Numbered from the stretch's first letter, positions 20,000 through 30,873 are shown. The stretch is DNA of 64,000 bases from Providencia sneebia DSM 19967 (GCF_000314895.2 NZ_CM001773.1:3028293-3092292); one strand, 5' to 3'. Notes: generated by a model not told the origin, from the sequence alone. Made by a program: numbers and translations.

Positions 20000-20518
20000 A
20001 TGAAAATAGGTCTCTTTTACGGTTCTAGTACTTGTTACACTGAAATTGTCGCAGAAAAGATACGCGATATTCTCGGTGACGGCTTTGTCACATTACACAA
20101 TGTTAACGATACACCACCTGAAATGATGGAACAGTATAATATACTCATTTTAGGAATACCCACTTGGGATTTTGGTGAAATACAAGAAGACTGGCTCACA
20201 ATTTGGGATGCCCTTCCCAATCTTCAACTGCAAGATAAAATTATTGCCATGTATGGCATGGGCGACCAAATTGATTATAGCGAATGGTTTCTTGATGCAT
20301 TAGGTATGCTCTACCATCAGCTTAAACCAACGGGTGCTAAATTTGTCGGTTTTTGGCCGCTTGATGGCTATGAGTTTGATAGTCCTAAGCCACTCACTGA
20401 GGATGGCTCTCAATTTGTCGGTTTAGCTTTAGATGACGTCAACCAATTTGAACAAACTGATGAGCGAATAGCTCAGTGGTGCGTACAAATTTTGCAAGAA
20501 ATTGAAGAGTTACTTTAG
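20000..20518 (+). CDS. fldB: Flavodoxin FldB
   Basis: The 172-residue FMN protein has the N-terminal phosphate-binding loop [10 protein letters not shown] and the flavin-contact segments [14 protein letters not shown] and [17 protein letters not shown]. Position beside xerD, and Tyr after the Cys in the loop, fit FldB rather than FldA. It is a low-potential electron carrier, SoxRS-induced in E. coli. It is divergent from xerD and convergent with ygfX. Confidence 0.93.
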   Translation: MKIGLFYGSSTCYTEIVAEKIRDILGDGFVTLHNVNDTPPEMMEQYNILILGIPTWDFGEIQEDWLTIWDALPNLQLQDKIIAMYGMGDQIDYSEWFLDALGMLYHQLKPTGAKFVGFWPLDGYEFDSPKPLTEDGSQFVGLALDDVNQFEQTDERIAQWCVQILQEIEELL

Positions 20519-20538
20519 ATCTAGCAAATCAATATGAC

Positions 20539-20586
20539 TATTACTGCATATCCTTATTTATTAAATATCTGGGTATTGCAGTAATA
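20539..20586. terminator. Hairpin between convergent fldB and ygfX
   Basis: TATTACTGCATA (20539-20550) pairs with TATTGCAGTAATA (20574-20586) with one bulge. It lies after the fldB stop and overlaps the last codons of ygfX on the other strand. There is no good T-run, so it is only a weak terminator candidate. Confidence 0.4.
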
Positions 20587-20977
20587 ATTGATTTAAATTT
20601 CGCCAGTTCTCTTCAGATAAAGCATCTTTAGCGACCCACAAACGGATTTTCTGTGGTTTACCTTGTAATGCACTCAACGTCAGTAACATACCTGCTTTTG
20701 TACACCATGGCTGCTTAATAATGCTCCATTCATTCTTCTTCCATTGAACTTTATTGCCATTAACAAGAACTAATATCCCTTTAGTTTTACTGATCCTTTT
20801 TTGGCTTTCAGCCCAGCTGACCATGACAATAATGAGCAAAGGTAGCCACATCATTGGGATAGTATTATTCGATGCCCACGGCGTTGCCAGTAAAATAAAA
20901 CCGACTAAGCCATGAGCACAAGTTGAGAATAATTGTGTTTTCCATGAAATGGAAAGGTTAGATTTCCACAGGACCAC
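20561..20977 (-). CDS. ygfX: YgfX/CptA small membrane protein
   Basis: This 138-residue protein has two adjacent membrane helices (about residues 17-56) and a C-terminal cytosolic part, the YgfX/CptA layout, and lies immediately downstream of sdhE with a 20-bp overlap. E. coli YgfX has been described both as the toxin partner of YgfY and as part of SdhE-linked flavinylation biology; its true role is debated. Sequence similarity to E. coli looks modest, so the name rests mainly on size, topology and context. Confidence 0.85.
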   Translation of the reverse strand: MVLWKSNLSISWKTQLFSTCAHGLVGFILLATPWASNNTIPMMWLPLLIIVMVSWAESQKRISKTKGILVLVNGNKVQWKKNEWSIIKQPWCTKAGMLLTLSALQGKPQKIRLWVAKDALSEENWRNLNQLLLQYPDI

Positions 20978-21224
20978 GATCTTTATTTCTTTGTTGAATA
21001 AGTTTTATCATGCCAAATAGCTCATCGTCATCAGGGCGCCCATGATTCATTAGCCAATTGAATAAATCAGGGTCTGCAGATTCAAGCAAGCGAACAAATG
21101 TCTGCTTATCTTTTACGGATAAACCATCATATTCATACTCAAAAAACGGCATGATGGAGATATCTAGCTCACGCATACCACGACGACACGCCCAATGAAT
21201 TCTTGCTTTATTTTCTATATCCAT
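20958..21224 (-). CDS. sdhE: SdhE, FAD assembly factor for succinate dehydrogenase
   Basis: The 88-residue protein has the signature RGMRELD (RGxxE) near residue 15, required for covalent flavin attachment to SdhA and FrdA, and the helical segments FEYEYDGL and [11 protein letters not shown] of the family. E. coli SdhE (YgfY) is also 88 residues. It acts in the cytoplasm before membrane assembly of SdhA. It overlaps ygfX by 20 bp and is divergent from ygfZ. Confidence 0.95.
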   Translation of the reverse strand: MDIENKARIHWACRRGMRELDISIMPFFEYEYDGLSVKDKQTFVRLLESADPDLFNWLMNHGRPDDDELFGMIKLIQQRNKDRGPVEI

Positions 21225-21477
21225 TCCACTACGACCTTATTTTGTTGCAGTTAACTGATAAGATTGATTATTTTTAATACATTAACAGAAAATTAGCCAA
21301 GAAAACATGATTTAGAAAGCAATGTCATCATTTAAATTGGGTTTTCCCACTTTTATCTAAACATGATGATTAAAAATATTAAATAATTTGTTAGCGCATC
21401 ATAATAACTACTTGCAATGTTATCCAGCTCTTTTACCATAAACTCCCTTCTGATAAGAAAGAATAACAGGTGAAATC

Positions 21478-22464
21478 ATGACGACAACAGTGACCCATTC
21501 ACAACAGTTCCCCCAAGCTTCTCAGTCTTTACCACTTATATTGATTTCGCTGGAAAATTGGGGGCTCATTCATATGCATGGCGCTGATGCAGAGAAATAC
21601 CTTCAAGGCCAGGTCACTGCTGATGTCAGCGCACTACAACCAAATCAACATACATTAACGGCTCATTGTGATCCAAAAGGCAAAATGTGGAGTGACTTGC
21701 GCCTTTTTCACCACCTTGATGGTTTTTCTTATATAGAAAGAAACAGTGTGCTTGAATCACAGCTTGCCGAGCTAAAAAAATATGCTGTTTTTTCTAAAGT
21801 GACGTTTGAGCATAAAACTGACCTTAAGTTATTAGGTGTGGCGGGTAATGAAGCTCGTCAAGCACTTGAAAAATTGTTTACTGCTTTACCGGATAGTGAA
21901 AACCAAGTCATTGTTGATAATGATGCAACACTTTTACATTTTGCCTTGCCTAATGAGCGTTTTCTCATTATTACCAATGAATCCAATGCCCAAAAAATTA
22001 CTGATGAGCTAAATGCAACTTCGGTTTCTGATGAACAATGGTTGTCTTTAGAGATTGAAGCGGGTTATGCCGTCATTGACCAACCAAATAGCGCACAACT
22101 ACTTCCACAAGCTGCGAATTTACAAGCACTTCCTTTAGGGATTAGTTTTAAAAAGGGCTGCTATACTGGTCAAGAAATGGTATCTAGAGCAAAATTCCGT
22201 GGTGCAAACAAACGTGCAATGTACTGGTTAAAAGGCGCTAGTTCTACAATTCCAGCACCTGCTGACGGTATTGAGTGGCAGCTTGGTGATAAATGGCGTC
22301 GCACAGGAACCGTTCTTGCTGCGGTGCAGTTAGCAAATGGTGAAATCAATGTTCAAGTTATCATGAACAATGATATGGAAGCAGATAGTGTATTTCGTGT
22401 CACAGCAAATGAGGAGAGTAAGCTCACTATTCAAACTCTCCCATATTCTTTAGAAGAAAAATAA
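21478..22464 (+). CDS. ygfZ: YgfZ, folate-binding Fe-S cluster maintenance protein
   Basis: The 328-residue protein (E. coli 326) resembles GcvT in fold. It carries the YgfZ signature [17 protein letters not shown] near residues 225-242, with the functionally essential Cys. It supports activity of [4Fe-4S] enzymes in a tetrahydrofolate-dependent way. A ribosome site AACAGG precedes ATG 21478. It is followed 11 bp later by an HD-domain gene that replaces the E. coli neighbours. Confidence 0.94.
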   Translation: MTTTVTHSQQFPQASQSLPLILISLENWGLIHMHGADAEKYLQGQVTADVSALQPNQHTLTAHCDPKGKMWSDLRLFHHLDGFSYIERNSVLESQLAELKKYAVFSKVTFEHKTDLKLLGVAGNEARQALEKLFTALPDSENQVIVDNDATLLHFALPNERFLIITNESNAQKITDELNATSVSDEQWLSLEIEAGYAVIDQPNSAQLLPQAANLQALPLGISFKKGCYTGQEMVSRAKFRGANKRAMYWLKGASSTIPAPADGIEWQLGDKWRRTGTVLAAVQLANGEINVQVIMNNDMEADSVFRVTANEESKLTIQTLPYSLEEK

Positions 22465-22475
22465 TTGAGGTTTTT

Positions 22476-23096
22476 ATGTCAGCTATAACGGAAATTAAGT
22501 CACCTGAAGTGATGAATTTTGGTGCCTTTACCGAAATTGTCCAATTTTTGATGGAACTGGACAAACTTAAGAGTATTTATCGTAAAAATAAATTACTCAA
22601 TAATGAAAGACAAGAAAACACGGCAGAACATAGCTGGCAATTTGCAATCGCGGCAATGAGTTTTGCGCCTTATGTTAAAGGCGTTAATGTTGACCACGCA
22701 ATTAAATTAGCCTTAGTCCATGATATCGTTGAAATTGATGCAGGTGATGTGCTGGTTTATGATATTTCAGCACGTGAAGCTGTACGTGAGCAGGAAATAA
22801 AGGCTGCCGTCCGTATTTTTGGCTTACTGCCTTCTCCGCAAAATGAACAGTTTTTAGCATTATGGAATGAATATGATGCTGCTGAAACCTTAGATTCAAA
22901 GTTCGCTAACGTGATTGATAGAACGATTCCAATGCTTTTGAATCTACACAATAGAGGTCAAAGCTGGGTAGAGAATAACATTCGTTTAGAGCAGGTGGTT
23001 GCTCGTAATGAATTTATTGAAGAGATATTTCCTGAATTTTGGGATCAGTTGCTACCTCAGTTAGAGCAAGCACAACAAAAAGGCTGGTTATTGTAA
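22476..23096 (+). CDS. HD-domain phosphohydrolase (HDDC2/YfbR-like superfamily)
   Basis: The 206-residue protein has the HD metal-binding pattern: His in ENTAEHSWQFA, HD in LALVHDIVEIDAGD and a later Asp in ANVIDRTIPML. This is the HD_3-type architecture of HDDC2-like 5'-deoxynucleotidases and related hydrolases. It does not resemble E. coli YfbR closely beyond the motif, so the exact substrate is unknown; a nucleotide monophosphatase role is inferred from the family. It starts 11 bp after ygfZ, suggesting co-transcription, and ends at a strong terminator. Confidence 0.85.
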   Translation: MSAITEIKSPEVMNFGAFTEIVQFLMELDKLKSIYRKNKLLNNERQENTAEHSWQFAIAAMSFAPYVKGVNVDHAIKLALVHDIVEIDAGDVLVYDISAREAVREQEIKAAVRIFGLLPSPQNEQFLALWNEYDAAETLDSKFANVIDRTIPMLLNLHNRGQSWVENNIRLEQVVARNEFIEEIFPEFWDQLLPQLEQAQQKGWLL

Positions 23097-23116
23097 TAAA
23101 TCACTTTTTACTGAAT

Positions 23117-23149
23117 AAAGCCTGTAGTTGAAAATTTGCAGGCTTTTTT
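23117..23149 (+). terminator. Rho-independent terminator after the ygfZ-HD pair
   Basis: AAAGCCTG (23117-23124) pairs with CAGGCTTT (23139-23146), followed by a T-run to 23149. It lies 20 bp after the HD-domain gene stop. Confidence 0.9.
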
Positions 23150-23180
23150 ATTGAGCAAATTAATTAAATAACAAATTAAT

Positions 23181-23241
23181 ATTGCCCAAGTTATTACGAT
23201 GAATAACGTTTTTTAAACATATCCATCGTAACTTGGGCAAT
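23181..23241. repeat. Long imperfect inverted repeat downstream of gcvP
   Basis: ATTGCCCAAGTT, a 3-nt insert ATT, then ACGATG (23181-23201) is mirrored by CATCGTAACTTGGGCAAT (23224-23241). The stem is 18 bp with a 3-nt bulge and a 22-nt AT-rich loop. It sits 30 bp after the gcvP stop (minus strand) and 32 bp after the plus-strand terminator. No T-run follows on either strand, so it is not a simple terminator. Confidence 0.85.
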
Positions 23242-23271
23242 GATTCTAACATTGTTATCTTAGCTAACTAA

Positions 23272-26148
23272 TCACACGTAATCTTCAATTGGTACACATG
23301 AACAATGAAGATGGCGGTCACCATAAACATCATCTAACCGTTTTACGGCAGGCCAATATTTATTGACTCTTGTTGCGGCTGTCGGGAATACAGCAAGTTC
23401 ACGGCTATAAGCATGATCCCATTGTTCGGCAATTTCTGTCTGTACGTGTGGTGAATTAACCAATGGATTATCTTCAAGTGTCCATTCGCCATTAACGACA
23501 TTGTCAATTTCGCCGCGAATAGCCAACATTGCATCAATGAAACGATCAATCTCCACAATGCTTTCTGACTCTGTAGGTTCGATCATTAATGTCCCCGCAA
23601 CAGGGAATGACATCGTTGGCGCATGAAAACCATAATCAATTAAGCGTTTGGCAATATCTAACTCACTGATCCCTGTATCTTTCTTGATAGGTCTTAAATC
23701 AACAATACATTCATGAGCAACATAGCCATCTCGACCAGTATAAAGAATGTCATAATGTCCAGAGAGGCGTTTAGCAATATAGTTGGCATTTAAGATAGCA
23801 ACTTGGCTTGATCTTCTCAGTCCATACGAACCCATCATGCGGATATACATCCAACTGATTGGCAGAATTGATGCGCTACCAAATGGCGCAGCAGAAACTG
23901 CACCTTGGTCTGTCACCATATCTTGTTCAACAACAGAATGTCCGGGAACAAATGGCGCTAAATGTTTTTTCACACCAATTGGCCCCATACCTGGCCCGCC
24001 GCCGCCATGAGGAATACAGAAAGTTTTATGCAAATTGAGGTGTGAAACATCCGCACCAATAAAGCCCGGAGTCGTTAGCCCGACTTGTGCATTCATATTT
24101 GCGCCATCAAGATAAACTTGCCCACCATACTGATGAATAATGTCGCAAACTTCTTTGATGCTCTCTTCATATACGCCATGCGTTGATGGATAAGTCACCA
24201 TCACACAAGAAAGCTCCGCGCTATGCTTTTGTGCTTTCTGACGTAAGTCAGCAAGGTCAATGTTACCGTCATCATCACAACGCACAACAATCACATCCAT
24301 TCCTGCCATATGGGCTGATGCGGGGTTAGTTCCGTGTGCAGAAGCTGGGATCAGGCAAACATTACGATGCCCTTCGTTGCGGCTTTCATGGTAACGACGA
24401 ATAGCAAGCAATCCCGCGTATTCCCCTTGTGCACCTGAGTTTGGCTGCATACAAACTGCATCATAGCCAGTTAACTGAACTAACCAATGCGAAAGCTGTT
24501 CAATCATTTGATGATAGCCTTGTGCTTGTTCAGTTGGGCAGAAAGGATGTAAATCACCAAATTCAGGCCATGTAATAGGCAACATTTCCGCTGCGGCATT
24601 CAATTTCATGGTGCAAGAACCTAATGGGATCATTGCCTGATTTAATGCGAGATCTTTGCGCTCCAAACTATGCATGTAGCGCATCATCTCTGTTTCACTG
24701 TGATAACGGTTAAAGTTTGGATGAGACAAAACTGTGTCGTGGCGTATCATTGATGGATTAATAATACTCACCTGAGATGCAAGCATTTTATCAAAATGCT
24801 CGAAATCTATTTTCTGTTCTTTTCCTGTAATAACAGCAAATAATTCGTTGAGATCTTGGCGTGTCGTTGTTTCATTCAACGTGACACCAATAGCACCATG
24901 AATATCAGTCCGTAAATTAATTTTGGCTTTTTCTGCTCGAGCAAGTACTGCGGTTTTATCAGCCACATCAATGGCTAAAGTATCAAACCAATTTTTATGA
25001 CGAAGATTAAATCCAGCATCTTCAACCGCTTTGGCAAAAATAGAGGTGAAGCGATGAATACGTTCCGCAATGATCCTTAAGCCTTGAGGACCATGATATA
25101 CCGCATACATTGCCGCGATATTGGCTAATAATACCTGTGAGGTACAAATATTAGAATTCGCTTTTTCACGGCGAATATGTTGCTCACGCGTTTGCATTGC
25201 CATGCGTAGTGCCGTATGCCCCGCAGCATCCCGTGATACGCCAATAATACGTCCCGGCATTGCACGTTTAAATTCATCACGACATGCGAAGAAAGCGGCA
25301 TGTGGGCCACCGTAACCCATAGGAACACCAAAACGTTGTGCTGAACCAAAAACAATATCAGCGCCCTGTTTACCCGGGGCTGTTAATAGCACTAACGCCA
25401 TCATTTCAGCTGCGACACAACTCACAATTTGGCGCTGTTTTAGTTTCGCCAATAACTCACTGTAATCATGAACCTCACCAGTTGTGCCAACTTGTTGTAA
25501 TAGCGCGCCAAAAACGCCTTCGTGATCGAGCACTTTTTCTGCTTTATCAACAATAACTTCAAAGCCAAAAGTCCCCGCGCGCGTACGAACAACATCTAAT
25601 GTTTGTGGGTGAACATCATCAGCTACAAAGAAGCGTTCTGCATCTTTAAGCTTACTAATTCGTTTCGCCATTGCCATCGCTTCAGCCGCTGCTGTTGCTT
25701 CATCTAATAAAGAGGCAGAAGCTAAATCTAAACCGGTTAAATCAATCGTTAATTGTTGGAAATTCAGCAGTGACTCTAAACGACCTTGTGAAACTTCAGG
25801 TTGATATGGCGTGTAAGCAGTATACCAACCAGGATTTTCTAATAAATTTCGTAGAATAACGGGTGGCAAAAATGCAGGTGCATATCCCATCCCAATATAA
25901 CTTTTATAGCGTTTATTTAATGAAGCAATGGCTTTTAGCTCCGCAAGTGCTTCTTGTTCAGTTGCACCGCTCCCCACTCTTGGGGGCTCAGCCAATAAAA
26001 TGGCTTTAGGTACGATATTTTCCGTTAGCGCATCCAGTGACGTTGAACCAACAGTTTCCAACATGGTTTTGATCTGTTTTTCTGATGAACCAATGTGGCG
26101 CTGAATAAATTCTGAACGGTTTTCTAATTGACTCAATGACATCGTCAT
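23272..26148 (-). CDS. gcvP: Glycine dehydrogenase (P-protein of the glycine cleavage system)
   Basis: The 958-residue PLP enzyme (E. coli 957) decarboxylates glycine and transfers the aminomethyl group to the lipoyl arm of GcvH. The PLP lysine lies in [18 protein letters not shown], and the glycine-rich [12 protein letters not shown] loop is present. Start could be ATG 26148 or 26142 (MSLSQLENR). It is the last gene of gcvTHP, separated from gcvH by a terminator-like hairpin. The L-protein, Lpd, is encoded at 45401-46828. Confidence 0.98.
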   Translation of the reverse strand: MTMSLSQLENRSEFIQRHIGSSEKQIKTMLETVGSTSLDALTENIVPKAILLAEPPRVGSGATEQEALAELKAIASLNKRYKSYIGMGYAPAFLPPVILRNLLENPGWYTAYTPYQPEVSQGRLESLLNFQQLTIDLTGLDLASASLLDEATAAAEAMAMAKRISKLKDAERFFVADDVHPQTLDVVRTRAGTFGFEVIVDKAEKVLDHEGVFGALLQQVGTTGEVHDYSELLAKLKQRQIVSCVAAEMMALVLLTAPGKQGADIVFGSAQRFGVPMGYGGPHAAFFACRDEFKRAMPGRIIGVSRDAAGHTALRMAMQTREQHIRREKANSNICTSQVLLANIAAMYAVYHGPQGLRIIAERIHRFTSIFAKAVEDAGFNLRHKNWFDTLAIDVADKTAVLARAEKAKINLRTDIHGAIGVTLNETTTRQDLNELFAVITGKEQKIDFEHFDKMLASQVSIINPSMIRHDTVLSHPNFNRYHSETEMMRYMHSLERKDLALNQAMIPLGSCTMKLNAAAEMLPITWPEFGDLHPFCPTEQAQGYHQMIEQLSHWLVQLTGYDAVCMQPNSGAQGEYAGLLAIRRYHESRNEGHRNVCLIPASAHGTNPASAHMAGMDVIVVRCDDDGNIDLADLRQKAQKHSAELSCVMVTYPSTHGVYEESIKEVCDIIHQYGGQVYLDGANMNAQVGLTTPGFIGADVSHLNLHKTFCIPHGGGGPGMGPIGVKKHLAPFVPGHSVVEQDMVTDQGAVSAAPFGSASILPISWMYIRMMGSYGLRRSSQVAILNANYIAKRLSGHYDILYTGRDGYVAHECIVDLRPIKKDTGISELDIAKRLIDYGFHAPTMSFPVAGTLMIEPTESESIVEIDRFIDAMLAIRGEIDNVVNGEWTLEDNPLVNSPHVQTEIAEQWDHAYSRELAVFPTAATRVNKYWPAVKRLDDVYGDRHLHCSCVPIEDYV

Positions 26149-26198
26149 ATTTCTGTTCCCATTCCTTTCGCTGTTGTGAGTGAGGTCGGTTACAAAAC

Positions 26199-26233
26199 AA
26201 AACGCCCCAGATAAATAATCATTGGGGCGTTTT
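26199..26233 (-). terminator. Terminator/attenuator hairpin between gcvH and gcvP
   Basis: AAAACGCCCCA (26199-26209) pairs perfectly with TGGGGCGTTTT (26223-26233). On the minus strand the stem is followed by GTTTTG. It lies 8 bp beyond the gcvH stop and 50 bp before gcvP, so part of the transcripts should end here and gcvP would be made in smaller amount than gcvT and gcvH. Confidence 0.8.
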
Positions 26234-26240
26234 AGCTTTT

Positions 26241-26633
26241 TTATTCTTCTTCAGCAATCAATTCTGAATAAGCATCTGCATCAAGCAAGTCATTCAATTC
26301 TGATTCATCGGAAATTTTAATACGGAAAATCCAACCTTCTTGATAAGGTTGCTCATTAACCAGCTCAGGGGAATCAACTAAAGCTTCATTCACAGCAATA
26401 ATTTCCCCAGTTAATGGCACATAAATATCAGATGCCGCTTTTACTGATTCAACCACCGCACATTCACTACCAATATCAACTGAACTACCCAATTCAGGCA
26501 GATCAACAAACACCATATCACCTAATGCTTCTTGCGCATGTTCAGTAATACCGACTGTATATTCACCATTTCCTTCAGAACGCACCCATTCATGTTCACG
26601 TGTATATTTCAAATCAGCTGGGACATTACTCAT
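26241..26633 (-). CDS. gcvH: Glycine cleavage system H protein
   Basis: I start at ATG 26633 ([18 protein letters not shown]), the conserved N-terminus, giving 130 residues (E. coli 129); earlier Met codons at 26645 and 26636 are less likely. The lipoyl-lysine motif VESVKAASD is present. GcvH shuttles the aminomethyl group between GcvP, GcvT and Lpd. It lies between gcvT and gcvP. Confidence 0.97.
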   Translation of the reverse strand: MSNVPADLKYTREHEWVRSEGNGEYTVGITEHAQEALGDMVFVDLPELGSSVDIGSECAVVESVKAASDIYVPLTGEIIAVNEALVDSPELVNEQPYQEGWIFRIKISDESELNDLLDADAYSELIAEEE

Positions 26634-26686
26634 CATTAACCTCACTCTTATTCTTCAAATTTTGCATGTACGTGAATTAGTCATTA

Positions 26687-27781
26687 TTAAACGAGAGCTT
26701 TGCCTTCGCGAACAAAACCAGGTTTAACAACTTCTACGGGCATTTCCCGATTACGAATTTCAACAATAGCTTTATCTTGAACTGTGTTAGGCACTCTCGC
26801 CAAAGCGATACTAAAACCAAGGGTTGGAGAGAAAGAACCACTTGTGATAACGCCTTCTTGTAATTTACCGAGATCATCAGTGAAGCGAACAGTTTGCCCT
26901 GCACGTAAAATACCTTTATCGCGCATAACAATACCAACTAACTTTTCAGTGCCTTGCTCGCGCAATTTCTCTAATGCTTCACGCCCGATAAATTGACGAT
27001 CTTCAGGTTTCCACGCAATTGTCCATCCCATATTGGCAGCCAATGGTGAAATCGTTTCATCCATATCTTGCCCATAGAGATTCATTCCGGCTTCTAAACG
27101 CAAAGTATCACGGGCACCTAATCCAGCTGGATGAACACCCGCATTAATTAATTTATGCCAAAAATCAATTACATCTTCTTTTGGCAAGGCAATTTCATAG
27201 CCTTTCTCACCGGTATAACCTGTTGTTGCAATAAATAAATCTCCCGCTTGAATGCCATAAAATGGCTTCATATCGGCTATTGCAAGGTTTTGCTCATCGG
27301 TTAGTAAGGTATGAATTTTTTGAGGTGCATTTGGTCCTTGAATGGCAAGAAGAGCGAGGTCATCACGGACGGTAATAGAAACAACAAAAGGTTTGGCATG
27401 TTGTTCTATCCATTCAAGATCTTTATCTCGAGTTGCAGAGTTAACCACCAAACGATAAAAGTCATCTTCGAGATAATAAACAATGAGATCGTCAATCACA
27501 CCACCAGAAGCATTCAGCATGCCGGTATAAAGGGCTTTTCCTTTATCCGTTAATTTTGCAATATCATTTGCCAGTAAATAACGCAAGAAATCGCGACAGC
27601 CTTCACCCTGTAAATCGACAATTGTCATATGGGAGACATCAAACACACCCGCATCAGTCCTGACGAGATTGTGCTCATTAATTTGTGAACCATAGTGCAA
27701 GGGCATCATCCAACCATGAAAATCCACCATCTTTGCACCACAAGCTATATGTTCATCATATAGCGGAGTCTGCTTTGCCAT
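26687..27781 (-). CDS. gcvT: Aminomethyltransferase (T-protein)
   Basis: The 364-residue enzyme, the same length as E. coli GcvT, transfers the methylene group from GcvH to tetrahydrofolate and releases ammonia. I choose ATG 27781 ([11 protein letters not shown]), 6 bp inside an upstream ATG, because it matches the family N-terminus. Folate-binding features such as [20 protein letters not shown] and the C-terminal [11 protein letters not shown] are seen. It heads the operon; the long upstream region 27782-28340 must carry the regulatory sites. Confidence 0.97.
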   Translation of the reverse strand: MAKQTPLYDEHIACGAKMVDFHGWMMPLHYGSQINEHNLVRTDAGVFDVSHMTIVDLQGEGCRDFLRYLLANDIAKLTDKGKALYTGMLNASGGVIDDLIVYYLEDDFYRLVVNSATRDKDLEWIEQHAKPFVVSITVRDDLALLAIQGPNAPQKIHTLLTDEQNLAIADMKPFYGIQAGDLFIATTGYTGEKGYEIALPKEDVIDFWHKLINAGVHPAGLGARDTLRLEAGMNLYGQDMDETISPLAANMGWTIAWKPEDRQFIGREALEKLREQGTEKLVGIVMRDKGILRAGQTVRFTDDLGKLQEGVITSGSFSPTLGFSIALARVPNTVQDKAIVEIRNREMPVEVVKPGFVREGKALV

Positions 27782-28359
27782 GTACACCCTCTTTGCATTT
27801 AAAGATAAATAGGGCTCACGCCACTGATTTTATGCAAGAAATATCGTTTAGCCATACTTCAAATTATATTTTACCCATGATTTTCATCTCGGTATTTTAG
27901 ATAGGATATAAACCCTATAGAGATAACTTGAACTATTTCGAAAATATACTCGTGCACAAATCATGACGCTACGCAAACGATAACATCTAATTAAAAGCTA
28001 CCACCGTTTTTAGTAAGAAACCATAAAAAAAATAGGGCTTATATATATTCTGTATTACTCATTACAATGGATCTTATCCAGTAAAATTTGTTAAAAAATT
28101 GAGAATGGTCACTTAATCTCACTATATTCAAGGTCAAATCGTAGAATTACCCATCATAAAATGACCATTATCAGCAAAATCGCTATATGCCAAATAAACA
28201 CTAACATTATTAAAACTAATGCTAAATTGCACTGTAATTAGAATTTCTCAACCATAAAAATGGTTGAAAGAAAAATAAATGTCTTTCTGCTGAAATAATC
28301 GCGTGATGTAAATTTAATAAGAAATTGAGAGAATTAGAGAGGAATAAAAAAAGAAGTCA
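27782..28359. other. Gene-free region upstream of gcvT
   Basis: About 580 bp, AT-rich, no credible gene. It must contain the gcvTHP promoter and, by analogy with E. coli, GcvA and Lrp sites, which I cannot assign confidently by eye. A compact hairpin, CTCAACCAT AAAA ATGGTTGAAAG, lies at about 28247-28271 with flanking TTTC and GAAA that extend the stem. Confidence 0.5.
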
Positions 28360-28392
28360 TTGGCAGTAATATTTGCGATTAATTACTGCCAA
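28360..28392 (-). terminator. Terminator of the ygfB-pepP-ubiH-ubiI unit
   Basis: TTGGCAGTAAT (28360-28370) pairs perfectly with ATTACTGCCAA (28382-28392). A T7 run follows on the minus strand after a short TGACTTC spacer. It lies 20 bp beyond the ubiI stop. Confidence 0.8.
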
Positions 28393-28411
28393 TTAATTGA
28401 AGATGATGAAT

Positions 28412-29641
28412 TTAACTCGCTAAATGGCTGGGTTCTTGTTGTAGCCATTCTGGCATATCAAATAATCCCATTGCATGATTAAGCAGTTGTGGTTTAACAC
28501 CCGGTAAGCTGTCTGCGAGAATTAATCCAATATCACGTAATAATTTTTTAGCTGGATTATTACCATCAAACAATTCTCTGAAGCCCTGCATTCCCGCTAG
28601 CATGACTGCTGCGCTATGTTTACGGCTTCTTTCAAAATTGCGTAAATAGAAATACTGACCAAAGTCTTTCCCTTCGCGATGTAAGCGTTTAATTTCCCCT
28701 AATAACATGGCAACGTCCATGAATCCGAGATTAACGCCTTGTCCGGCAAGTGGATGAATGGTGTGTGCTGCATCACCCAGCAAAGCAAGACGTTGTGCTG
28801 CAAACTGACGCGCATAACGGCCTTTTAATGGAATGGTTAAACGTTCACTTGCCAATTCACACAAGCCGAGTCGCATATCAAAAGCAACGGCTAGCTCTTT
28901 TTCAAAATCATGCTTTTCTAACTGTTGGCGTCTTGCTGCTTCAGTGGCAGGTTGAGACCAAACAATTGAACAAAGATGAGGATCGCTCAAAGGTAAAAAT
29001 GCCAATATCCCTTTTCCATCAAAAGATTGGCGTGCAACGCCATCATGTGGCTGTTCTGTACGAATTGTTGCAACTAAAGCAGTATGTTCATAATCCCAAA
29101 AAGTGAGCGGAATATCAGCATGTCCACGTAACCATGAATTTGCGCCATCAGCACCAACAATTAATCTTGCGGTCAGCATTGATTCATCAGTTAGAGTAAT
29201 AAAGACATCATTTTCACCCCATACCACTTTTTGGATAGTCGCAGGCGCTAATAAAGTCACATCACGTAATGAAGCTGCTTTTTGCCATAATGCATCACGG
29301 ATGACATTATTTTCCACAATCGAACCTAAGTGGCTTAGATTTTGCTCTTTTGCAGAAAATTGAATACGACCAAAGCTATCATTATCCCAAACTTCCATGC
29401 CTTTATAGGGTGCTGCTCTCATCGTTTTGATAGCAGACCAAACACCTAAGTAAGTTAATAATTTCTCACTGGCTGTATTTATTGCAGAAACGCGCAAAGA
29501 ATAAGGCTGGGTTTCCGAAAATACATCTTTAGGTGGATGACTTTCAATAACAGCAATCCTTAGCCCAGTTCCTTCTAAACCACACGCTAAAGCTAGTCCA
29601 ACCATGCCGCCACCAGCGATAACCACATCAAACGATTGCAT
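28412..29641 (-). CDS. ubiI: UbiI (VisC), 2-octaprenylphenol C5-hydroxylase
   Basis: The 409-residue FAD monooxygenase (E. coli 400) hydroxylates the C5 position in aerobic ubiquinone synthesis. It shows the N-terminal dinucleotide fold VVIAGGGMVGLALA, the middle DGANSWLRG motif and the second FAD motif GDAAHTIHPLAGQGVNLG. UbiI is chosen over UbiH or UbiF by position: in E. coli the order is ygfB-pepP-ubiH-visC, as here. Confidence 0.95.
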   Translation of the reverse strand: MQSFDVVIAGGGMVGLALACGLEGTGLRIAVIESHPPKDVFSETQPYSLRVSAINTASEKLLTYLGVWSAIKTMRAAPYKGMEVWDNDSFGRIQFSAKEQNLSHLGSIVENNVIRDALWQKAASLRDVTLLAPATIQKVVWGENDVFITLTDESMLTARLIVGADGANSWLRGHADIPLTFWDYEHTALVATIRTEQPHDGVARQSFDGKGILAFLPLSDPHLCSIVWSQPATEAARRQQLEKHDFEKELAVAFDMRLGLCELASERLTIPLKGRYARQFAAQRLALLGDAAHTIHPLAGQGVNLGFMDVAMLLGEIKRLHREGKDFGQYFYLRNFERSRKHSAAVMLAGMQGFRELFDGNNPAKKLLRDIGLILADSLPGVKPQLLNHAMGLFDMPEWLQQEPSHLAS

Positions 29642-29667
29642 AATTTTTATTCCTCTTAGTTTTGTGG

Positions 29668-30846
29668 TTATTGGTCTGCTACCCAGCCAAGTGTTTGACG
29701 AGCCAATACATCACGTACTTGAGGTAACATTTCCATGGCAATTAAACCCAAGTTACGCCCAACAATTAAAGGTAAACAACGATTTGCAAACATCCGGACT
29801 AAACCATCCGTGATAGTGACTGTTTTGTCTCTATCCACTTCCCGCGTTTGCTGATAAGTATTTAACAGAGAATAGGCACCAATATCCTGTTTCTGCGAAT
29901 AAGCCATGACAACTGATTCAGCTAACTGCATTACATCACGAATACCAAGATTAAACCCCTGCCCCGCAATAGGATGTAATGTTTGAGCGGCATTACCTAC
30001 AAGAACTGTACGGTGACTAATAGGATTTAACGCTTTTCTCAATGATAAGGGATAACAAAAACGCGTACCTGCTTGAGTTATTTTACCAAGACGCCAACCA
30101 AAAGCTTGCTGAAGTTTGCGAGTAAATGTTTCATCATCCCATGATTTAATCACATCAGCATGCTCTTGTTGGTGACACCACACCAAAGAACTGCGCCCTT
30201 GCGACATCGGTAATAAGGCAAGCGGGCCATACTCAGTAAAACGTTCAAAAGCTTGCCCTTGCGGGTCTATTGATGTTTTGACATTTGCAATAATAGCCAC
30301 TTGTTCATAATGTTCTTCTTGCCACTGCACATGACAAGCTTGACCAACGGCTGAACGGCTTCCATCTGCCGCGACTAACAGTTCACCTGTTAGCGTATCA
30401 CCATTATCTAAAGTGACACTGACATTATTGATAGAACGATGAATTTTTTCGACTTTGGCGGGGCAGTATAAAGTCACTCCAGGCGCTTTGCGCAATAATT
30501 CGAATAAACGCGCGCCTGCGTCGTGAAGCTCAATCACATTCCCTAATTCAGGTATCTGATGATCTTTGGCATCAATATTGACAAAGCCAGCATGCCCTCT
30601 GTCTGAAACGTGAACGTGGGTAATTGGCGTGACACAATCGGCGAAAGCATCCCAAATTCCCACTTTTGATAATCTTTGACATGTGCCGTATGCCAAAGCT
30701 ATCGCTCTCGCATCAAATCCAGGATGTTTCATTGAAGGTAAAGAGGCTTCAATCAATGCTACTGGCAACTTTCCTTGGCTTAGTGAGGAAATTGACAACG
30801 CTAACGTTGCACCAGCCATTCCACCACCAACAATAATCACACTCAT
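29668..30846 (-). CDS. ubiH: UbiH, 2-octaprenyl-6-methoxyphenol hydroxylase
   Basis: The 392-residue protein, the same length as E. coli UbiH, is a paralogue of the next gene, with VIIVGGGMAGATLALS, DGSRSAVGQ and the family motif GNAAQTLHPIAGQGFNLGIRD. The canonical GDAAH is GNAAQ here, which I also recall for E. coli UbiH. It hydroxylates C1 of the ubiquinone ring. It follows pepP by 27 bp and precedes ubiI by 26 bp. Confidence 0.95.
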   Translation of the reverse strand: MSVIIVGGGMAGATLALSISSLSQGKLPVALIEASLPSMKHPGFDARAIALAYGTCQRLSKVGIWDAFADCVTPITHVHVSDRGHAGFVNIDAKDHQIPELGNVIELHDAGARLFELLRKAPGVTLYCPAKVEKIHRSINNVSVTLDNGDTLTGELLVAADGSRSAVGQACHVQWQEEHYEQVAIIANVKTSIDPQGQAFERFTEYGPLALLPMSQGRSSLVWCHQQEHADVIKSWDDETFTRKLQQAFGWRLGKITQAGTRFCYPLSLRKALNPISHRTVLVGNAAQTLHPIAGQGFNLGIRDVMQLAESVVMAYSQKQDIGAYSLLNTYQQTREVDRDKTVTITDGLVRMFANRCLPLIVGRNLGLIAMEMLPQVRDVLARQTLGWVADQ

Positions 30847-30873
30847 GTTCTATCATTACCTTCTACAACTAAT

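Noticed and set aside
29640..30846. UbiF instead of UbiH/UbiI for the two flavin hydroxylases
   Set aside because: The three paralogues are similar, but the ygfB-pepP-ubiH-ubiI order matches E. coli and settles the names.
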